Source: Vicia villosa (Eukaryota > Streptophyta > Magnoliopsida > Fabales > Fabaceae). From it: 64,000 nt of DNA. The stretch is from NCBI RefSeq assembly GCF_029867415.1, contig NW_026705581.1, positions 496,001 to 560,000 of the forward strand, written 5' to 3'. The notes beneath the pieces are model-generated. The model saw only the letters and a program-made list of their open reading frames with translations. It was not told the origin of the DNA and made no database searches. The translations under genes were made by a program, and so were the position numbers. Shown here one piece after another: positions 1-11,347 of this stretch (its first letter is position 1; every line of letters starts with the position of its first letter).

Positions 1-1424
1 AATGCTAATTTTTAGACTTCGATACAATTTTTGGCATATAAAAATAATCAACAAATAAACATTAGTTTAGGCTTTTATTTCATTTCTTTTTGCTTGATCA
101 AATTCTTGTCTTTTTGGCACATAAAAAACCATAAAAATAATAGTATTTTAAATTCGATTTTTGTACTATTTTGCATTGTTCACTTTCATGTCTTGTACCA
201 TATTTTCAAGTGTTTATGTTAGCCATTTTACACTAATTTTTGTATCGTTATTTACTTGTATTTTTACTTGTAATTTCGATCTCCGCTTATGCTTATATTC
301 TCATGTCGCTTTTTGCTCCTAACCATTAGGTAGAAACCATGACAACTTTAGGAATTAGAGGTTCCCATCATATTAGGCTAGTTTTCATCTTAGGCTAGTT
401 TTGTTTATTTTCCTTTTCAACTTTAAAACACTTAATAAAGGAAGAGGCGAATCACATAAAAAGTGGGAGAGAAACGAGTGGGATTTATTCCCTAATCTGT
501 TTCTCGAACACTTAGTGAAAGAGAAATGAGTGGGATCAATTCCCTAATCTGTTTCTCTATCACTACTTAGAGAAATGAGTGGGATTCATTCCCTAATCTG
601 TTTCTTAATCAATAGAGAAATGAGTGGGATTCATTCCCTAATCTGTTTCTCGATTATGCAGAGAAATGAGTGGGATTCATTCCCTAATCTGTTTCTCTGA
701 CATCATACATTCTATGTGATTCAACTCACAGATTAATTCCCCTTAAAAATCACCAACCAAAAACGTCTAAAACATCTAATAAAGGCTCAGACCTAAATCA
801 AAGTAATGAAGTGGTGCGGAACCTTGTATTGGGTTTTGTTCATCATGGAATTACCCTAAAAAATACAAACAAATTTTCTCTCTTTTCTCTCTTGCCTCCG
901 AGGCATTCTTTCTCTTGCCTTCAGGGCATTCTTTCTCCTAATCGGACACGTTATTTCCGCTCCATTCCCAGCTTAAGACTCCAGAGGTCGAGCAGCGGAG
1001 TGCGAATGTAACTTCGTCCACTAAAAAACACAAAAACAAACAAAAACTAAAGAGCCGAACTACGGCGCTCTGATTCCTGAAAAGGATACGTAGGCATTAG
1101 GTCGCGGGGCCTAAGCGAGCACAACTATTTATAAACCTTATTTTCCCCGTGTTTCTTTCTTTCATTTGCATGCATTCCCTTAGTAATTAAGCTTTAGATT
1201 TATACACCCTTAGAATAGAACAAACATAGGTGGATACCATCGAGTACGATGGGCGTGAGGGGTGCTAGCACCTTCCCCTCGCGTAACCGACTCCCGTACC
1301 TTGATCTCTGGTCGAAAGACCTTTTTCTTTTCCTTTCCTTATTCTAGGTTTTCTGATATTCCTTTCCCTCTTTGGGATAAATATATTGGTGGTGACTCTG
1401 TTCTCATTTCGCGAGCGTGCGACA
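1..1424 (+). mobile_element. Tat/Ogre-type Ty3/gypsy LTR, 3' part (left end outside window)
   Basis: The segment ends in GCGTGCGACA at 1424, after a GGTGACTCTG motif typical of the 3' end of Tat/Ogre LTRs. Its 1220-1330 block (ACCATCGAGTACGATGG, then GAGGGGTGCTAGCACCTTCCCC and GTAACCGACTCCCG) matches, in reverse complement, the solo LTR at 60273-63445, whose ends are fixed by a target duplication. The left end is beyond the window. It may be a solo LTR or a truncated one, because no Tat/Ogre internal sequence follows. The short open frames inside it look like chance. Confidence 0.7.
469..697 (+). repeat. Five tandem near-palindromic units in the Tat/Ogre LTR
   Basis: Five copies of a unit of about 37 bp start with GAGAAATGAGTGGGAT and end with ATTCCCTAATCTGTTTCTC, separated by short variable spacers. 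GAGAAA pairs with TTTCTC and GTGGGAT with ATTCCC, so each unit can fold back on itself. Copies 3-5 are almost identical to each other, which points to recent amplification or homogenisation. Confidence 0.9.
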
Positions 1425-4400
1425 ACTGTCGCTGGTGTTAGGCGTGACTGGTGAGCTGATAGGACAGAATAACCTTTGGAAATGCGGACAGAGGAGTCAG
1501 ACCTTTCTGTTTGTGCTAGTACGGACAGTAATTGGATGGATGAAGTAATAGATCCTGATCCAACTTGAAGTACCCTAAGAGAGAGTAGTTACCTAGTAGA
1601 TGTTGGTGAAATGTATGAGTGTGGTAACTTAAGATTGGCGAAGCTTGAATACCTTGTCGGTGGAAGAGGGCATGCATTTCCGTTCTTATCATTTTGTATT
1701 TAAGTTCTAGAACTACGCTAGATGGAATATGAAATGATGTAGAAGCGTGAAATGCAGTGACCTAAGTTCTTGTTAGTTGTTGTTTGTCTGACCCTGAGTG
1801 AAGCCATAGAACTACGCTTGGCGTTGGGCGTTCAGGCGAGTAAGAACTAAGATCTATCCGGAACGTCAGTAGGATGATCGCAGTTATATTGGTTGTTAGG
1901 AACCATAATATTCCTATCTGAACTGAATTATCCTTGGAATCCTATGCATGTGTGGGACGAGTGGGTACGCGCACTGCATGGTAACCCGAAGTTGAACTCC
2001 AATCTTCGTGCTTAGCATTTTGGCTTCCCGAGTAAGTAAACCTTGGTGTGTAGCACTCTCAGGTTTTAGCATCCTGAAGTGTGATTCGAAGGATTTGAGA
2101 AACGATGAACCTATTGGAGGCTGTTCAGACACTTGTCGGTTGTGACTTTAGGATACGCGTGGAGATCATTATACGCCACTGAGGTAGGTTACCTAGATAC
2201 ATGGCCTCGGAGTTGGACCACCATGTTGGTACTACCAGACGGGTATAATGCCACAGTATCGCTATCGTGCACAAGATGCGTGAGTAATCCTTTTTCTGAC
2301 ATGTGTGGGGCAAAGGTGATCTGAAGCTCAAGGTAGAATTCTGATTTTGGAACTCGTGAGACGCAAATCCAGACTCTCATAAGGTATGTGGGATAAGGAT
2401 CCATACGTCGCGCTCGATAGTAGAGGAATAACTAGACAGGCGATGGTGTGATGGGTCAAGATCCGATACTATACTTATGGAGACTCTGAGTGATCGTGAT
2501 CCCGTGAGTTAGTATCATATTATACCTTGGGGACGTTCTTGTTCCGTGAAGTGTTAAATTCCAGTTATGTGAATATAGGGTGGAACTCATGTATGGCCAC
2601 GATATTCCGGTCAGCACATTGAGCGGCTATCCCTTAACACTGGTGACTGGTGATAGAATCGGTGAAAGGTGTCTTGGGTTAACTTGGAGTGTGACAGATT
2701 GAGAAGAGCATTTGTTGATACTCTGAGTGAAGGAATATGAAACTTGGGAAGACAAGGACACCCTTGGATCGATAAGTGCTGAGGGGTCAGTAGGAGGGAT
2801 TTACATGGTGGAAAGTGCAATCCCTTGCATTGCGACTACGCTCAAGCCGTTAGAAGCACTGCAATGAAGGATACTACCGAGGAAGTCAGTTAGTATTCGA
2901 TTCAGAAGTGAGAAAGGCATTAGATGACTGTACGAATGAAGAGTGGCCGTGAGAAGTTGTTGTATCCGTTAAGTCGCTTGACTCATCAGAGGTGTTATCA
3001 CACCAAGAGAACAAAGTTGTATAGTTGGGAAGAAGCTATGTGAACTGTCAGGGATGTCGTGAATTGCATTATGTTATGAAGGGTTCATTATATTAGTCAA
3101 GTAACAAGACTTTTTGTAAGGGGAAACATAACAAGTTGTGCACTGTGGGAATTAATGGAGAGGGGACGAATCTCTAAGTCAGGGAGACTTCGACTTTCGA
3201 TGTCATGGAACCGAATGTGAAACCAACTTGTGTTTAGTGGACCTAGTCCGGATTGATGGGATTATTAGTGACCTAATTTTGGAAACTGCTCATACTCAAG
3301 AAGTAGCCTTAGTTGGGGGTGTCTAAGGTCCTAGCACGTACCTTGATGGCACGAACTTTCGAGAAGGAACCTTTGTTATTTAAGAATTGGGTAAACTTGG
3401 TAAAGTAATGAAACTAAGTGGACTGTGGACATAGCGTGGCTCAGAGGATTTCAAGGTATGTGACTTGCTGGGATCAGAGTAGCGCAACGGATAAAGGAAG
3501 AACCAGATAAGATTGGAGATAGAAATGGACGAATTATTTTGAGTCTTATTTTGGAATGGAAGTGTCCTCCTAAGAGAAACTCCTCGAAGTGGCGTTTTGT
3601 TCATCTCAGTCCCTTACAAGAGTTCACCATAATCCCGAGACGTGTCGTCAATGGGACGACTTGGAAAGACACTTTGTGGATGGCATGTTGTCCGATGTTT
3701 GTAGATCATCAGTTGAGCTTGTAAGCAACAAGTGTTCGATATAGTATTGTGACCGCTGAAATGCGGAGGTCTAGTGGAAATTTTCAGTTGACACAAGTTC
3801 TTTATGGTTATGTCTTGTGTATTATGATCGTGCAGGAAGACTTGGACAATGGTCACAGGTCAGCTTTTGAAGTTCACCTCTCATCAGTGGAATCTTGTGT
3901 GAAGTTGTCGAATGACAAGGCTACGATTGCAAGATGATTACACCTTCGTGGTTTTGCGGTGACGGTTGTTATGTCTAAACTGGAGTAAGGGTTAAAGTAA
4001 GAAGAATCAGTTGTATAAAGTAAAGGTAAACTTGGGACAATCATCCTAACACTTTGGAAACCAGAAGTTAGGACCAAGAAATTCGGCTAATGCTTAACGT
4101 CATTGTACGGACTTTGGTAGAGAATAATTTGAAGTGTTGTCATAGAAAGGATTATTGTAGCAAGAATGCTTGGATGGGAAGTAATTCAAGGAGCCTAAGC
4201 GAACCAGTAAGTGTGGTGGACAAGGGGGAACACAACAGATTTTGAACGGCAGATATCCAACAGGAGTGGATTGCTAGGGTTTCTGAAATTTGGGAGATTC
4301 AGTGCAGAGCAGTGAAGGCCTAGGACCCTGGAAGGATAATTCCCAAGGTATGACAAGACGAAGTATCTGAATAGATGTGTTGCTTGACGGTTAAGGTTTC

Positions 4401-4597
4401 TAATCATGTATAGTGGGACGAAAGTATTTTGGTAGATTATGTTTCTTCATATGGAATGACCCTCAGACAGAGTTGTGAGATTATCTGAAGAGAAATGTAA
4501 GGAACATTTCATCCCCTTGTTAGTATAGATTTGTACACGTTGTTTCCGTGGTGATCAGAAAGAATTCGAGGACGAATTCAATTTAAGGGGGGAAGAA
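1425..4597 (+). mobile_element. Non-coding interior of Ty3/gypsy element A
   Basis: This 3.2-kb stretch ends in a polypurine tract directly before LTR A, so it is the 3' part of an LTR element interior. The last 40 bp contain GAATTCGAGGACGAATTC, the usual tail of Tekay-type elements (compare GAGGACGAAAA before the LTRs of B and C). No reading frame exceeds about 80 codons and I could not convincingly align pol motifs to it. The 5' LTR and PBS are not visible: the Tat/Ogre LTR abuts its left side. It is either strongly decayed or a non-autonomous, LARD-like interior. Confidence 0.6.
4585..4597 (+). other. Polypurine tract of element A
   Basis: AAGGGGGGAAGAA lies immediately 5' of the TGTAATACCCCG that opens LTR A. 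It is the expected plus-strand primer position. Confidence 0.75.
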
Positions 4598-6968
4598 TGT
4601 AATACCCCGTATTGGTCTAAGCATGATTATACATTAATTGTGAAGTGTTAAGGAGAAACTATGAGTTAAGAGAAGTGAGTGGATTAGTTAGAACCTAACC
4701 AAATGGCATAGTGGTAAATCTCATTTAGTTGAAGGGCATTTTGGTCATTAGTCTTCAATTGCATGTAGGCCTAAGGCCATGTTTGATTGAATGTATTACA
4801 AATCACACTTTATGAATGGATTTGAGAGAAAGAAAGAAGAGAAACTTTTATTCATCATCATCTTCCCCATTTTCGCAACCCTTGATACAGCTCCACTAAA
4901 TCAGGTATATCTCTCAACTCGTAACTCCGATCGTAACGATTCTGGTCCCATTGGAAAGCTAACGAATTTCTCTTCGATTTGCACCTATGGTTCGCGTTCA
5001 TAGCTTGGTTATTGGTGGAGATAAACGCATTTGAAGATTGATTATTGATGCTGAAAGTGAGTGCAAGAGTGGTTACGGGTTTGAGCATATTAGAGGTGAA
5101 GTGTTGGTCAAAGAGAGAGTTCAATGGCAGCAAGAGTATCCTCATAACCTCCATTAAATCCATGGTGAGTCCTTAGATAGTAACTTGGGGATTTGCATGT
5201 AAGGGTTAGTGATTGGGGTTTAGGGATTGTGAGAATTAATCATAAATCCATGACACTAACTTGATAATTGTGTTAATTGTTGGTTGCTATTGATATTTGC
5301 TGGCTGGATACGTCTTTGGTTGTTGCATGCAGGTGGTTTTGATGGGTATAGACACCCCATTACGGAACTGATATGTTCTGAGTTTTTCTGCAATAAGGAT
5401 GGTCCGCTAAGCGGACTACGGTCGCTTAGCGGATGTTGTTGTAGTTCTGCAGCTTATCGCGAGTCCGCTAAGCGGACGGGCGAAGGCCGCCCAGCGGATA
5501 TTCCAGAAGTAAATGTTGTCGCGAGCCCGCTTAGCGGACGTGAGACCGCTAAGCGGAAGATGCTGTTTGTGGAAAAATAAAATATCGCGAACCCGCTAAG
5601 CGGACAGGAGCCGCTAAGCGGAAGATGCTGATTGCAGAATTCTGTTTTCTTACCCCTTGAGTGCAGTTCTGGTTCTCATCCGTAACCGGACTCCTCCCTT
5701 ATTGTTTATGCGTACCTCTTGGTAGTATGTGACGCTGTTAAGTATTTAATTATAATACTTCCATTTGATTAGTTGGAAATTATGGATTATGCATGATTTG
5801 AATGTGATAGTGTAACTACCATTATTTGTTCCTTAATGCTTGATGAATGCAATGTGATGGAACATGAAATGTGGTGATATCCAAATGTTTTGGTTGAACA
5901 TTCGGATTGGTTTGTATTATGATATTACACTTGATGTGTGTACGTATGCTCGAATCGAAGTGGCCGGGGGTTAGGTTGGGATATACCTCTTACTATGATG
6001 TAAGGTATTATCCTGGATCATGTGGTCCGTGGAATAGTCCGATGTTATGATCAGAGGTCGCGCACCTGAGCTACCGTTGCAGTGTGCTCGTGAGTGCCGT
6101 GAGGGGCTTATACTCATTGTCGATGACACACTTGTGTGCTCGGTATGGTGGGGCTATGTGGCCATGTAGGCTATTACATAGTGATTGTAACTCACCTCTA
6201 GTAAAGTCATGTAGACTAATACTAGGCTTTCGCCCGGTGGGACCATGCGTCAAGGTGGCGGTTTGTACTCGGTGTAACCCACTTGCGTGAAGAAGGTTAA
6301 TGGGACAATGACGCCATTTAGGCTAATGTCATCTCGCGGCCACGTAGGCTTGTGCGAACCCGTTTAACCATCTTGCAGTGAGCTTGTACAAGTCCCTTGA
6401 CACTAGGCATGGGTGGACTCATCGAGGGTGCGTTCGTTCCATAATCTAGCCGAGGTTTATTACACTTCTTGATTCCCCGTATATGGATACGGGTTGCATA
6501 CTTGGTTGTGATATACTTGTGTGCTTGTATATGATGAGTCCTATGGTGGACGATTCCTTGTCTTCTCCGTACTTGTACCGGATGTGAGGATAACCCCGAA
6601 TCAATGGTGGATTCGGTTTGTTGATGCATGTACCCTGTAGAACCGAGTGGACCCATAGGATAGGAGGACTCACTGAGATTTAGTAATCTCACCCCAATCA
6701 ACTTATATTTTTTTTCAGGTACAGTTTAGTAGCGTTTGACAGATAGCAGGTTCGGATTGACGACTTAAAGTGGTGATGGCTCGGAGACCTCGTCAGATCT
6801 CATTTTCCGCTGTGCAGATCCATGAAGACACATGTTTTGTAATTGTTAATATTATTCCATGTTGTATTCATATGGATCATCTTATATCTTAGCTTTTGTA
6901 TGTACTCAAATACCGATTTTTAACGTTTCATGCATAATATACTAGTCAATTATGTTTGGGGTGTTACA
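4598..6968 (+). mobile_element. 3' LTR of Ty3/gypsy element A (Tekay-like)
   Basis: The LTR runs from TGTAATACCCCG to GGGGTGTTACA (2371 bp), with TG...CA ends and a polypurine tract just upstream. In order it holds a donor-like ATG|GTGAGT at 5165, a palindromic phrase array at 5403-5622, and an acceptor-like T-tract plus CAG|GT at 6718. No target duplication can be tested because the 5' LTR is not in view. The frames of 98 and 127 codons inside it are not recognisable proteins. Confidence 0.85.
5403..5622 (+). repeat. Array of CCGCTAAGCGG phrases in LTR A
   Basis: About eight copies of the near-palindrome TCCGCTAAGCGGA (some with CTTAG or CCCAG in the middle) occur in pairs. Pairs are separated by less regular sequence that includes a repeated AGATGCTG. 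The phrases are much more GC-rich than their surroundings. Confidence 0.9.
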
Positions 6969-7476
6969 CAAGACTTAATAAATTAGTCTCTATAATTGTG
7001 CGAAGAAAATACTTGATTTAAACAACAACAAAAAAATTAATAAAAATGCATTTTTTTTTAATATCATCAATATAAATTGTTCAATTTGGCGGAATTCAGT
7101 ATTAACATCCCTAATAATTATTAAATATTTTTAAATGCAATAATAATTATTATAGTATGTGAACTATAATATTTTTATATAAAAAACATACACAAGACGT
7201 TAATTTGTTTTTTAATTTAAAGGGATATTGGTATATTTGAGATAAATAATATGACTAATATTAAAAGAAGGCATGATAATATTTATCACATGATAATAAA
7301 AGGTTATAGTGCACATACATTTGTGGTTGATATAATAAAAATACAAAATAAATATTTGTCATTAATAAGTATATAGAAAACATAAGAGATGCAATTTTCA
7401 TTTATAGATAAAAAATGCAGGGTAAAGATTGACGTTATGTAATATAAAAAGGACAAGTTTTATTTTTACTAATAAA
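6969..7476. other. AT-rich DNA between LTR A and Helitron 1, nothing recognised
   Basis: This is AT-rich, with no open frame, terminal repeat or RNA gene that I can support. It is probably old intergenic DNA into which Helitron 1 inserted. Confidence 0.5.
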
Positions 7477-8494
7477 CTAGTAAGATACCCGTGCTTCCGC
7501 ACGGGTAAATTTATTTGATTTTGTATAAAATTTAATTAGATACGTATAAATTTAAAATAAATTGTTTAATTATAAATGGAAAATATCATATAAATTCAAT
7601 TATATTAAATAATTATATATAAAAAATTGTAAGTAGGAGAAAAAAAAAATGAAATTTTAACATTTAAAAATAAAAATTATCTCTCAATTAATAGTAGTTG
7701 TTGATTAAAATAAAATAGATATTGTATTGATAATGACCCGTGAAATAAAAAAAAAATATTTGATGTAATATAAAATATATTTAAATACAAATATAAAATG
7801 AACAATGATCAGATAAATTTAATTGCATTAAATAATCATAAAAAAATTTGAGATGGAGAAAATTAAAAAAAAATAAGGATATTATCACTCAAATAAAGAA
7901 AATGATTGATTAAAATAAAATAGATATTGTGTTGATAGTGACCCGTGATAAAACAAAATTTTCAATTTTATTAAAATTAAAAAATAGATTTTTTTAGGAG
8001 TAATAAATAAATAGAGAAAAAAAATAAAAAAGAAAGTAAGAAAGTGTGAAAAAAATGTGAGAGAAATTTTAAATTTTAATTAAGATAGAGAAAGTGTGTA
8101 ATGATCAATTAAAATAAATTAAATATTGTGTTGACTGTGAGCCGTAAGATAAATAAATATTTAATTTTATTAAAATTAAAAAATAGATTATAATTTTTGT
8201 GATAATAAGTAAATGGAGAAAAATTAAAATGAAAGTAAAAAAGTGTGGAAAAATGAAATGTGAAAGAAATTTGAAATTTGAAATAAGAGAGAGAAGATGT
8301 GTGTTGGGGAGAAAAAGTTATGCTAAATATTGCAATTGACATGTGGCAAAAGTCTCCATTTTCATTGGACAATAGAAAAGTGATAGGGTGATTTTGTTAA
8401 TTACTATTTTGTCCAATTTGTAGTGTAATATTTTTTAGTAAGAAGGGTAATTTTGTCTGTTTGGTCAATTTCTTAGTAATATGTAGATAGTTGA
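7477..8494 (-). mobile_element. Non-autonomous Helitron 1
   Basis: Read on the minus strand it begins TCAACTATCTACATATTAC and ends with a GC hairpin, a short spacer and CTAG. This is the Helitron 5'-TC...hairpin-CTRR-3' plan. It sits between host A (7476) and T (8495), the canonical A|T target with no target duplication. Its interior is AT-rich, has no Rep/helicase frame, and is clearly related to Helitron 2. Both contain repeated GACCCGTGA-type blocks and lie in the same orientation. Confidence 0.75.
7487..7506 (-). other. Helitron 1 3'-terminal hairpin
   Basis: ACCCGTGC-TTCC-GCACGGGT forms an 8-bp perfect stem six bases from the terminal CTAG on the minus strand. Confidence 0.8.
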
Positions 8495-8566
8495 TACGAA
8501 AAACACTGGACATATATAAAAAATAAAATAATTATTTTTTATAAGCAATTGTAATGTAAAGTATAA

Positions 8567-8596
8567 CTAGCGTGATACCCGTGCGTCCGCACGAGT
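8567..8596 (-). mobile_element. Third Helitron-type 3' terminus (orphan)
   Basis: CTAG followed six bases later by ACCCGTGC-GTCC-GCACGAGT repeats the Helitron 3' end on the minus strand, with one stem mismatch. No matching 5' end is obvious nearby. Since it sits next to the minisatellite, it may belong to an older Helitron that carried the array. A weak 5'-end candidate (TCTATATATAATATAATTG on minus) lies near 33636. Confidence 0.45.
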
Positions 8597-8734
8597 ACCC
8601 GTTGTGGCCGTGTTATTTTGTTCAATATATATTATTTTAGAGGTAAATGTCATAAAACCAGATGTGTAAAATATAGAAATTTCTTTTATATATATTGGGA
8701 CAAAGTTTGGGATATTTTCATCAATACAAATTAT

Positions 8735-9215
8735 TTTCCCGTTAATATTCAATATTTCGATTAGTAACTTCATGTTCCCGAAAATATTTAATATGTTTAT
8801 TAGTAATTCATGTTCTCGTTAATATTGAATATTTTATTCAGTAACTTCATGTTCCCGTTAATATTCAATATTTTGATTAGTATCTTCATGTTCCCGCTAA
8901 TATTCATTATTTTGATCAGTGACTTCGTATTCCCGTTAATATTCCAAACTTGTTCCCGTTAATATTCAATATTTTTATCAGTAACTTCATGTTCCCGTTA
9001 ATATTCTTTATTTTGATCAGTAACTCCGTTTTTCCGTTAATATTCATTATTTTGATCAATAACTTTGTGTTCCCGTTAATATTCAAAAATTGGATCAGTA
9101 ATTTAATGTTTCCGATTATATTAAAAATTTTGATAAGTAACTTTGTCTTCCGTTAATATTCAATATTTTAATCAATAACTCTGTGCTCCCGTTAATACTC
9201 AATATTTTAAATATT
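8735..9215 (+). repeat. 39-bp minisatellite, first block
   Basis: About a dozen degenerate copies of a 39-bp unit share GTTCCCGTTAATATTCAAT and TTTTGATCAGTAACTTC. Because 39 is a multiple of three, the array yields a spurious open frame with a 13-residue repeat, which is not a gene. The same unit resumes at 11294-11347 and 32526-33420, on the far sides of Helitron 2 and gypsy B, so those elements inserted into one pre-existing array. Confidence 0.9.
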
Positions 9216-9280
9216 AACGAGATATCCGTGCATTCGCACGGGGACTAGTGTGGTACGCTCATTTGTTTTAATATTCAATA

Positions 9281-11293
9281 CTAGTCAGAGACCCGTGCTT
9301 CCGCACGGGTGATTTTTTTCTGGTGTAGTATTTTTGTAATGATATGAATAATATAAATAAAAGGAATTATAAGCAATATGCATAATTAAAAGGAATTGTT
9401 TTACTTGAATAGAGTTAGGCTATGTTTGGGAGTTTGGAGGGGAAGGGAGGGGAGGGCTTTGAAAAATAGGAAGAATTGGGTGAAAAGGGTAAAAAGATTT
9501 TGGGTAGGAGGGTTTTGGAGGGTTTGAGTTTATTCATAACAACAAAAACCCCATAAAATGGGGAACTAAAAAATTTTATTGTAGGAGGGTTTTGGAGGGT
9601 TTTGAAGGGTTTACATAAATTTTCCAAATATGATTTAGGTTGTTATAGTATTCTGAAAATTAAAAATTTATTAATGATAATGACTTTTTTATCATTCTAA
9701 ACAAAATCATTTTTTCAAAAAATGTCAAATATTTTCCTATATTTTTTTAAAATTTTATTTTTGGAAGCCTTCCCCTCCCCTCCCCTCCAAACTCCCAAAC
9801 ATAGCCTTAGAGTTTTATTGATTGCTCTGTTATACTCCCAATTCTTTGAAAACCGAATATCCATAGGAATCGTTTTGAAATTTGAAAATGAATACTTTAG
9901 TTTTCAAATAAAAGTCATTATTGTTTAAAATAAAATAGGCATTGTATTGAAAGTGGCCCTTAAGATTAAACATTATTATCGTATTCATGTGCTAATTTTG
10001 TGTGTAATAAAGAACCATATAAAAAAGGACATGTGGGTTGGAGAAAAAAATAAAATTTTAACAAATGCAAATGTAAAATTTTAAATATAAATGAAAAATA
10101 TGAAATAATTTACTTAATTGTAAATTTAACAATAATTATATAGAAAACAATGATCCACAAAAAAATGTTTAAGATATGTTAAGAACACAGTAGAAAAATT
10201 GGGTCAGGTAATTTAATAATTGACGGTCCAACAACAATTAAAAGAAAACGATATAGATCACTATGGTTTAATTATAAATGAAAAATGATCATATAAATTC
10301 AATTATATTAAATAATCGTATAAAAAAACACTATAAGATGGAGATAATAAAAATAAAATATTAACATTTAAAAATAAAAATTATCTCTCAATTAATAGTA
10401 ATTGTTGATTAAAATAAAATAGCTACTATATGTTGATAATGACCCGTGAAATAAAAAAATAATTTGATGCAATTTAAAATATATTTAAAAACAAATGTAA
10501 AATAAACAATAATCATGGAAATTTAATTGTATTAAATAATGATAAAAAATCGTGAGATGGAGAAAAAAATTAAAATAAAGATATTATCTCTCAAATAAAG
10601 ACAATGTTTGATTAAAATAAAATAGACATTATGTTGATAGTGACCCGTGAGATAATAAATAAATAAATAGAGAAAAAAATTAAAATGAAAGTAAGAAAGT
10701 GTGAAAAAATGTGAGAGAAATTTGAAATTTTAATTAAGTTAGAGAAAATGTGTAATGATCGATTAAAAAAAATTAAATATTGAGTTGATAGTGGCCCGTG
10801 AAATAATTAAATATTTTTGGGAATAATAATTAAATGATCGATTATTAATATTTTTTGCGATAATAGATAAATGTAGAAAAATTAAAATGAAAGTATGGAA
10901 AAATGAAATGTGAAAGAAATTTGAAATTTTTAGTAAGATTAAAATTTAAAAATAGATTATTAATATTTTTTGTGATAATAAATAAATTAAGAAAAATTAA
11001 AAATGAAAGTAAGAAAGTGTGGGAAAATGAAATGTAAAAGAAATTTAAATATGACTTCCATCATCCATGGCTTACATGTGATGTCATCATTCATGCAATA
11101 AAGTTGTAAGGAAAATGTTATTTAATTCGGACCAATGAAAAGCTAACACTTGGGGCATCCATTCAATAAAGTTGAAAGAGTGAATACTTAATTTGTTAGT
11201 TACAAAAATGACCTTTTATTAGTGCAAATAAATTTTGGTGAAAGGGTAATTTAGGCAATTTGGTCAATCTATTATTAATGAATAGATAGTAGA
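9281..11293 (-). mobile_element. Non-autonomous Helitron 2 inserted in the minisatellite
   Basis: On the minus strand it starts TCTACTATCTATTCATTAAT and ends with hairpin ACCCGTGC-GGAA-GCACGGGT, then CTAG. Removing it joins ...ATTCAATA to TTTCGATCAG..., which is exactly a minisatellite unit, so both ends and the A|T insertion point are fixed. It is 2013 bp, AT-rich and has no Rep/helicase gene. It shares most of its interior with Helitron 1 and also carries a MITE. Confidence 0.85.
9418..9806. mobile_element. Tourist-like (PIF/Harbinger) MITE inside Helitron 2
   Basis: The 389-bp element has near-perfect terminal inverted repeats of about 42 bp beginning GGCTATGTTTGGGAGTTTGG. It is flanked by TTA on both sides (9415-9417 and 9807-9809). 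A TTA duplication with G-rich ends containing TGTTTGG is the Tourist/PIF-Harbinger signature. There is no transposase, so it is non-autonomous. Confidence 0.85.
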
Positions 11294-11347
11294 TTTCGAT
11301 CAGTAATTCATGTTTTCGTTAATGTTCAATATTTCGATCAGTAACTT
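11294..11347 (+). repeat. 39-bp minisatellite, second block
   Basis: Just over one unit remains between Helitron 2 and gypsy B. Its final AACTT (11343-11347) is the left target duplication of element B. Confidence 0.8.

Noticed and set aside
469..697. CRISPR-like pattern of repeats and spacers
   Set aside because: Plant LTR context, spacers of unequal and very short length, no cas genes; ordinary tandem repeats.
1425..4597. Eroded pol in the interior of element A
   Set aside because: I looked for the linker and integrase text seen in C and D and found nothing convincing by eye; an alignment is needed.
5284..5580. 98-codon frame in LTR A
   Set aside because: It overlaps the palindromic array and lies wholly inside an LTR; the composition reflects the repeat.
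6318..6701. 127-codon minus frame in LTR A
   Set aside because: LTR sequence, no conserved motif.
7487..7506. GC hairpin as a transcription terminator
   Set aside because: The following CTAG and the A|T insertion context fit a Helitron 3' end, and the genome is eukaryotic.
8950..9156. Open frame with a 13-residue hydrophobic repeat
   Set aside because: It is a by-product of the 39-bp minisatellite, whose unit is a multiple of three; there is no start context or homology.
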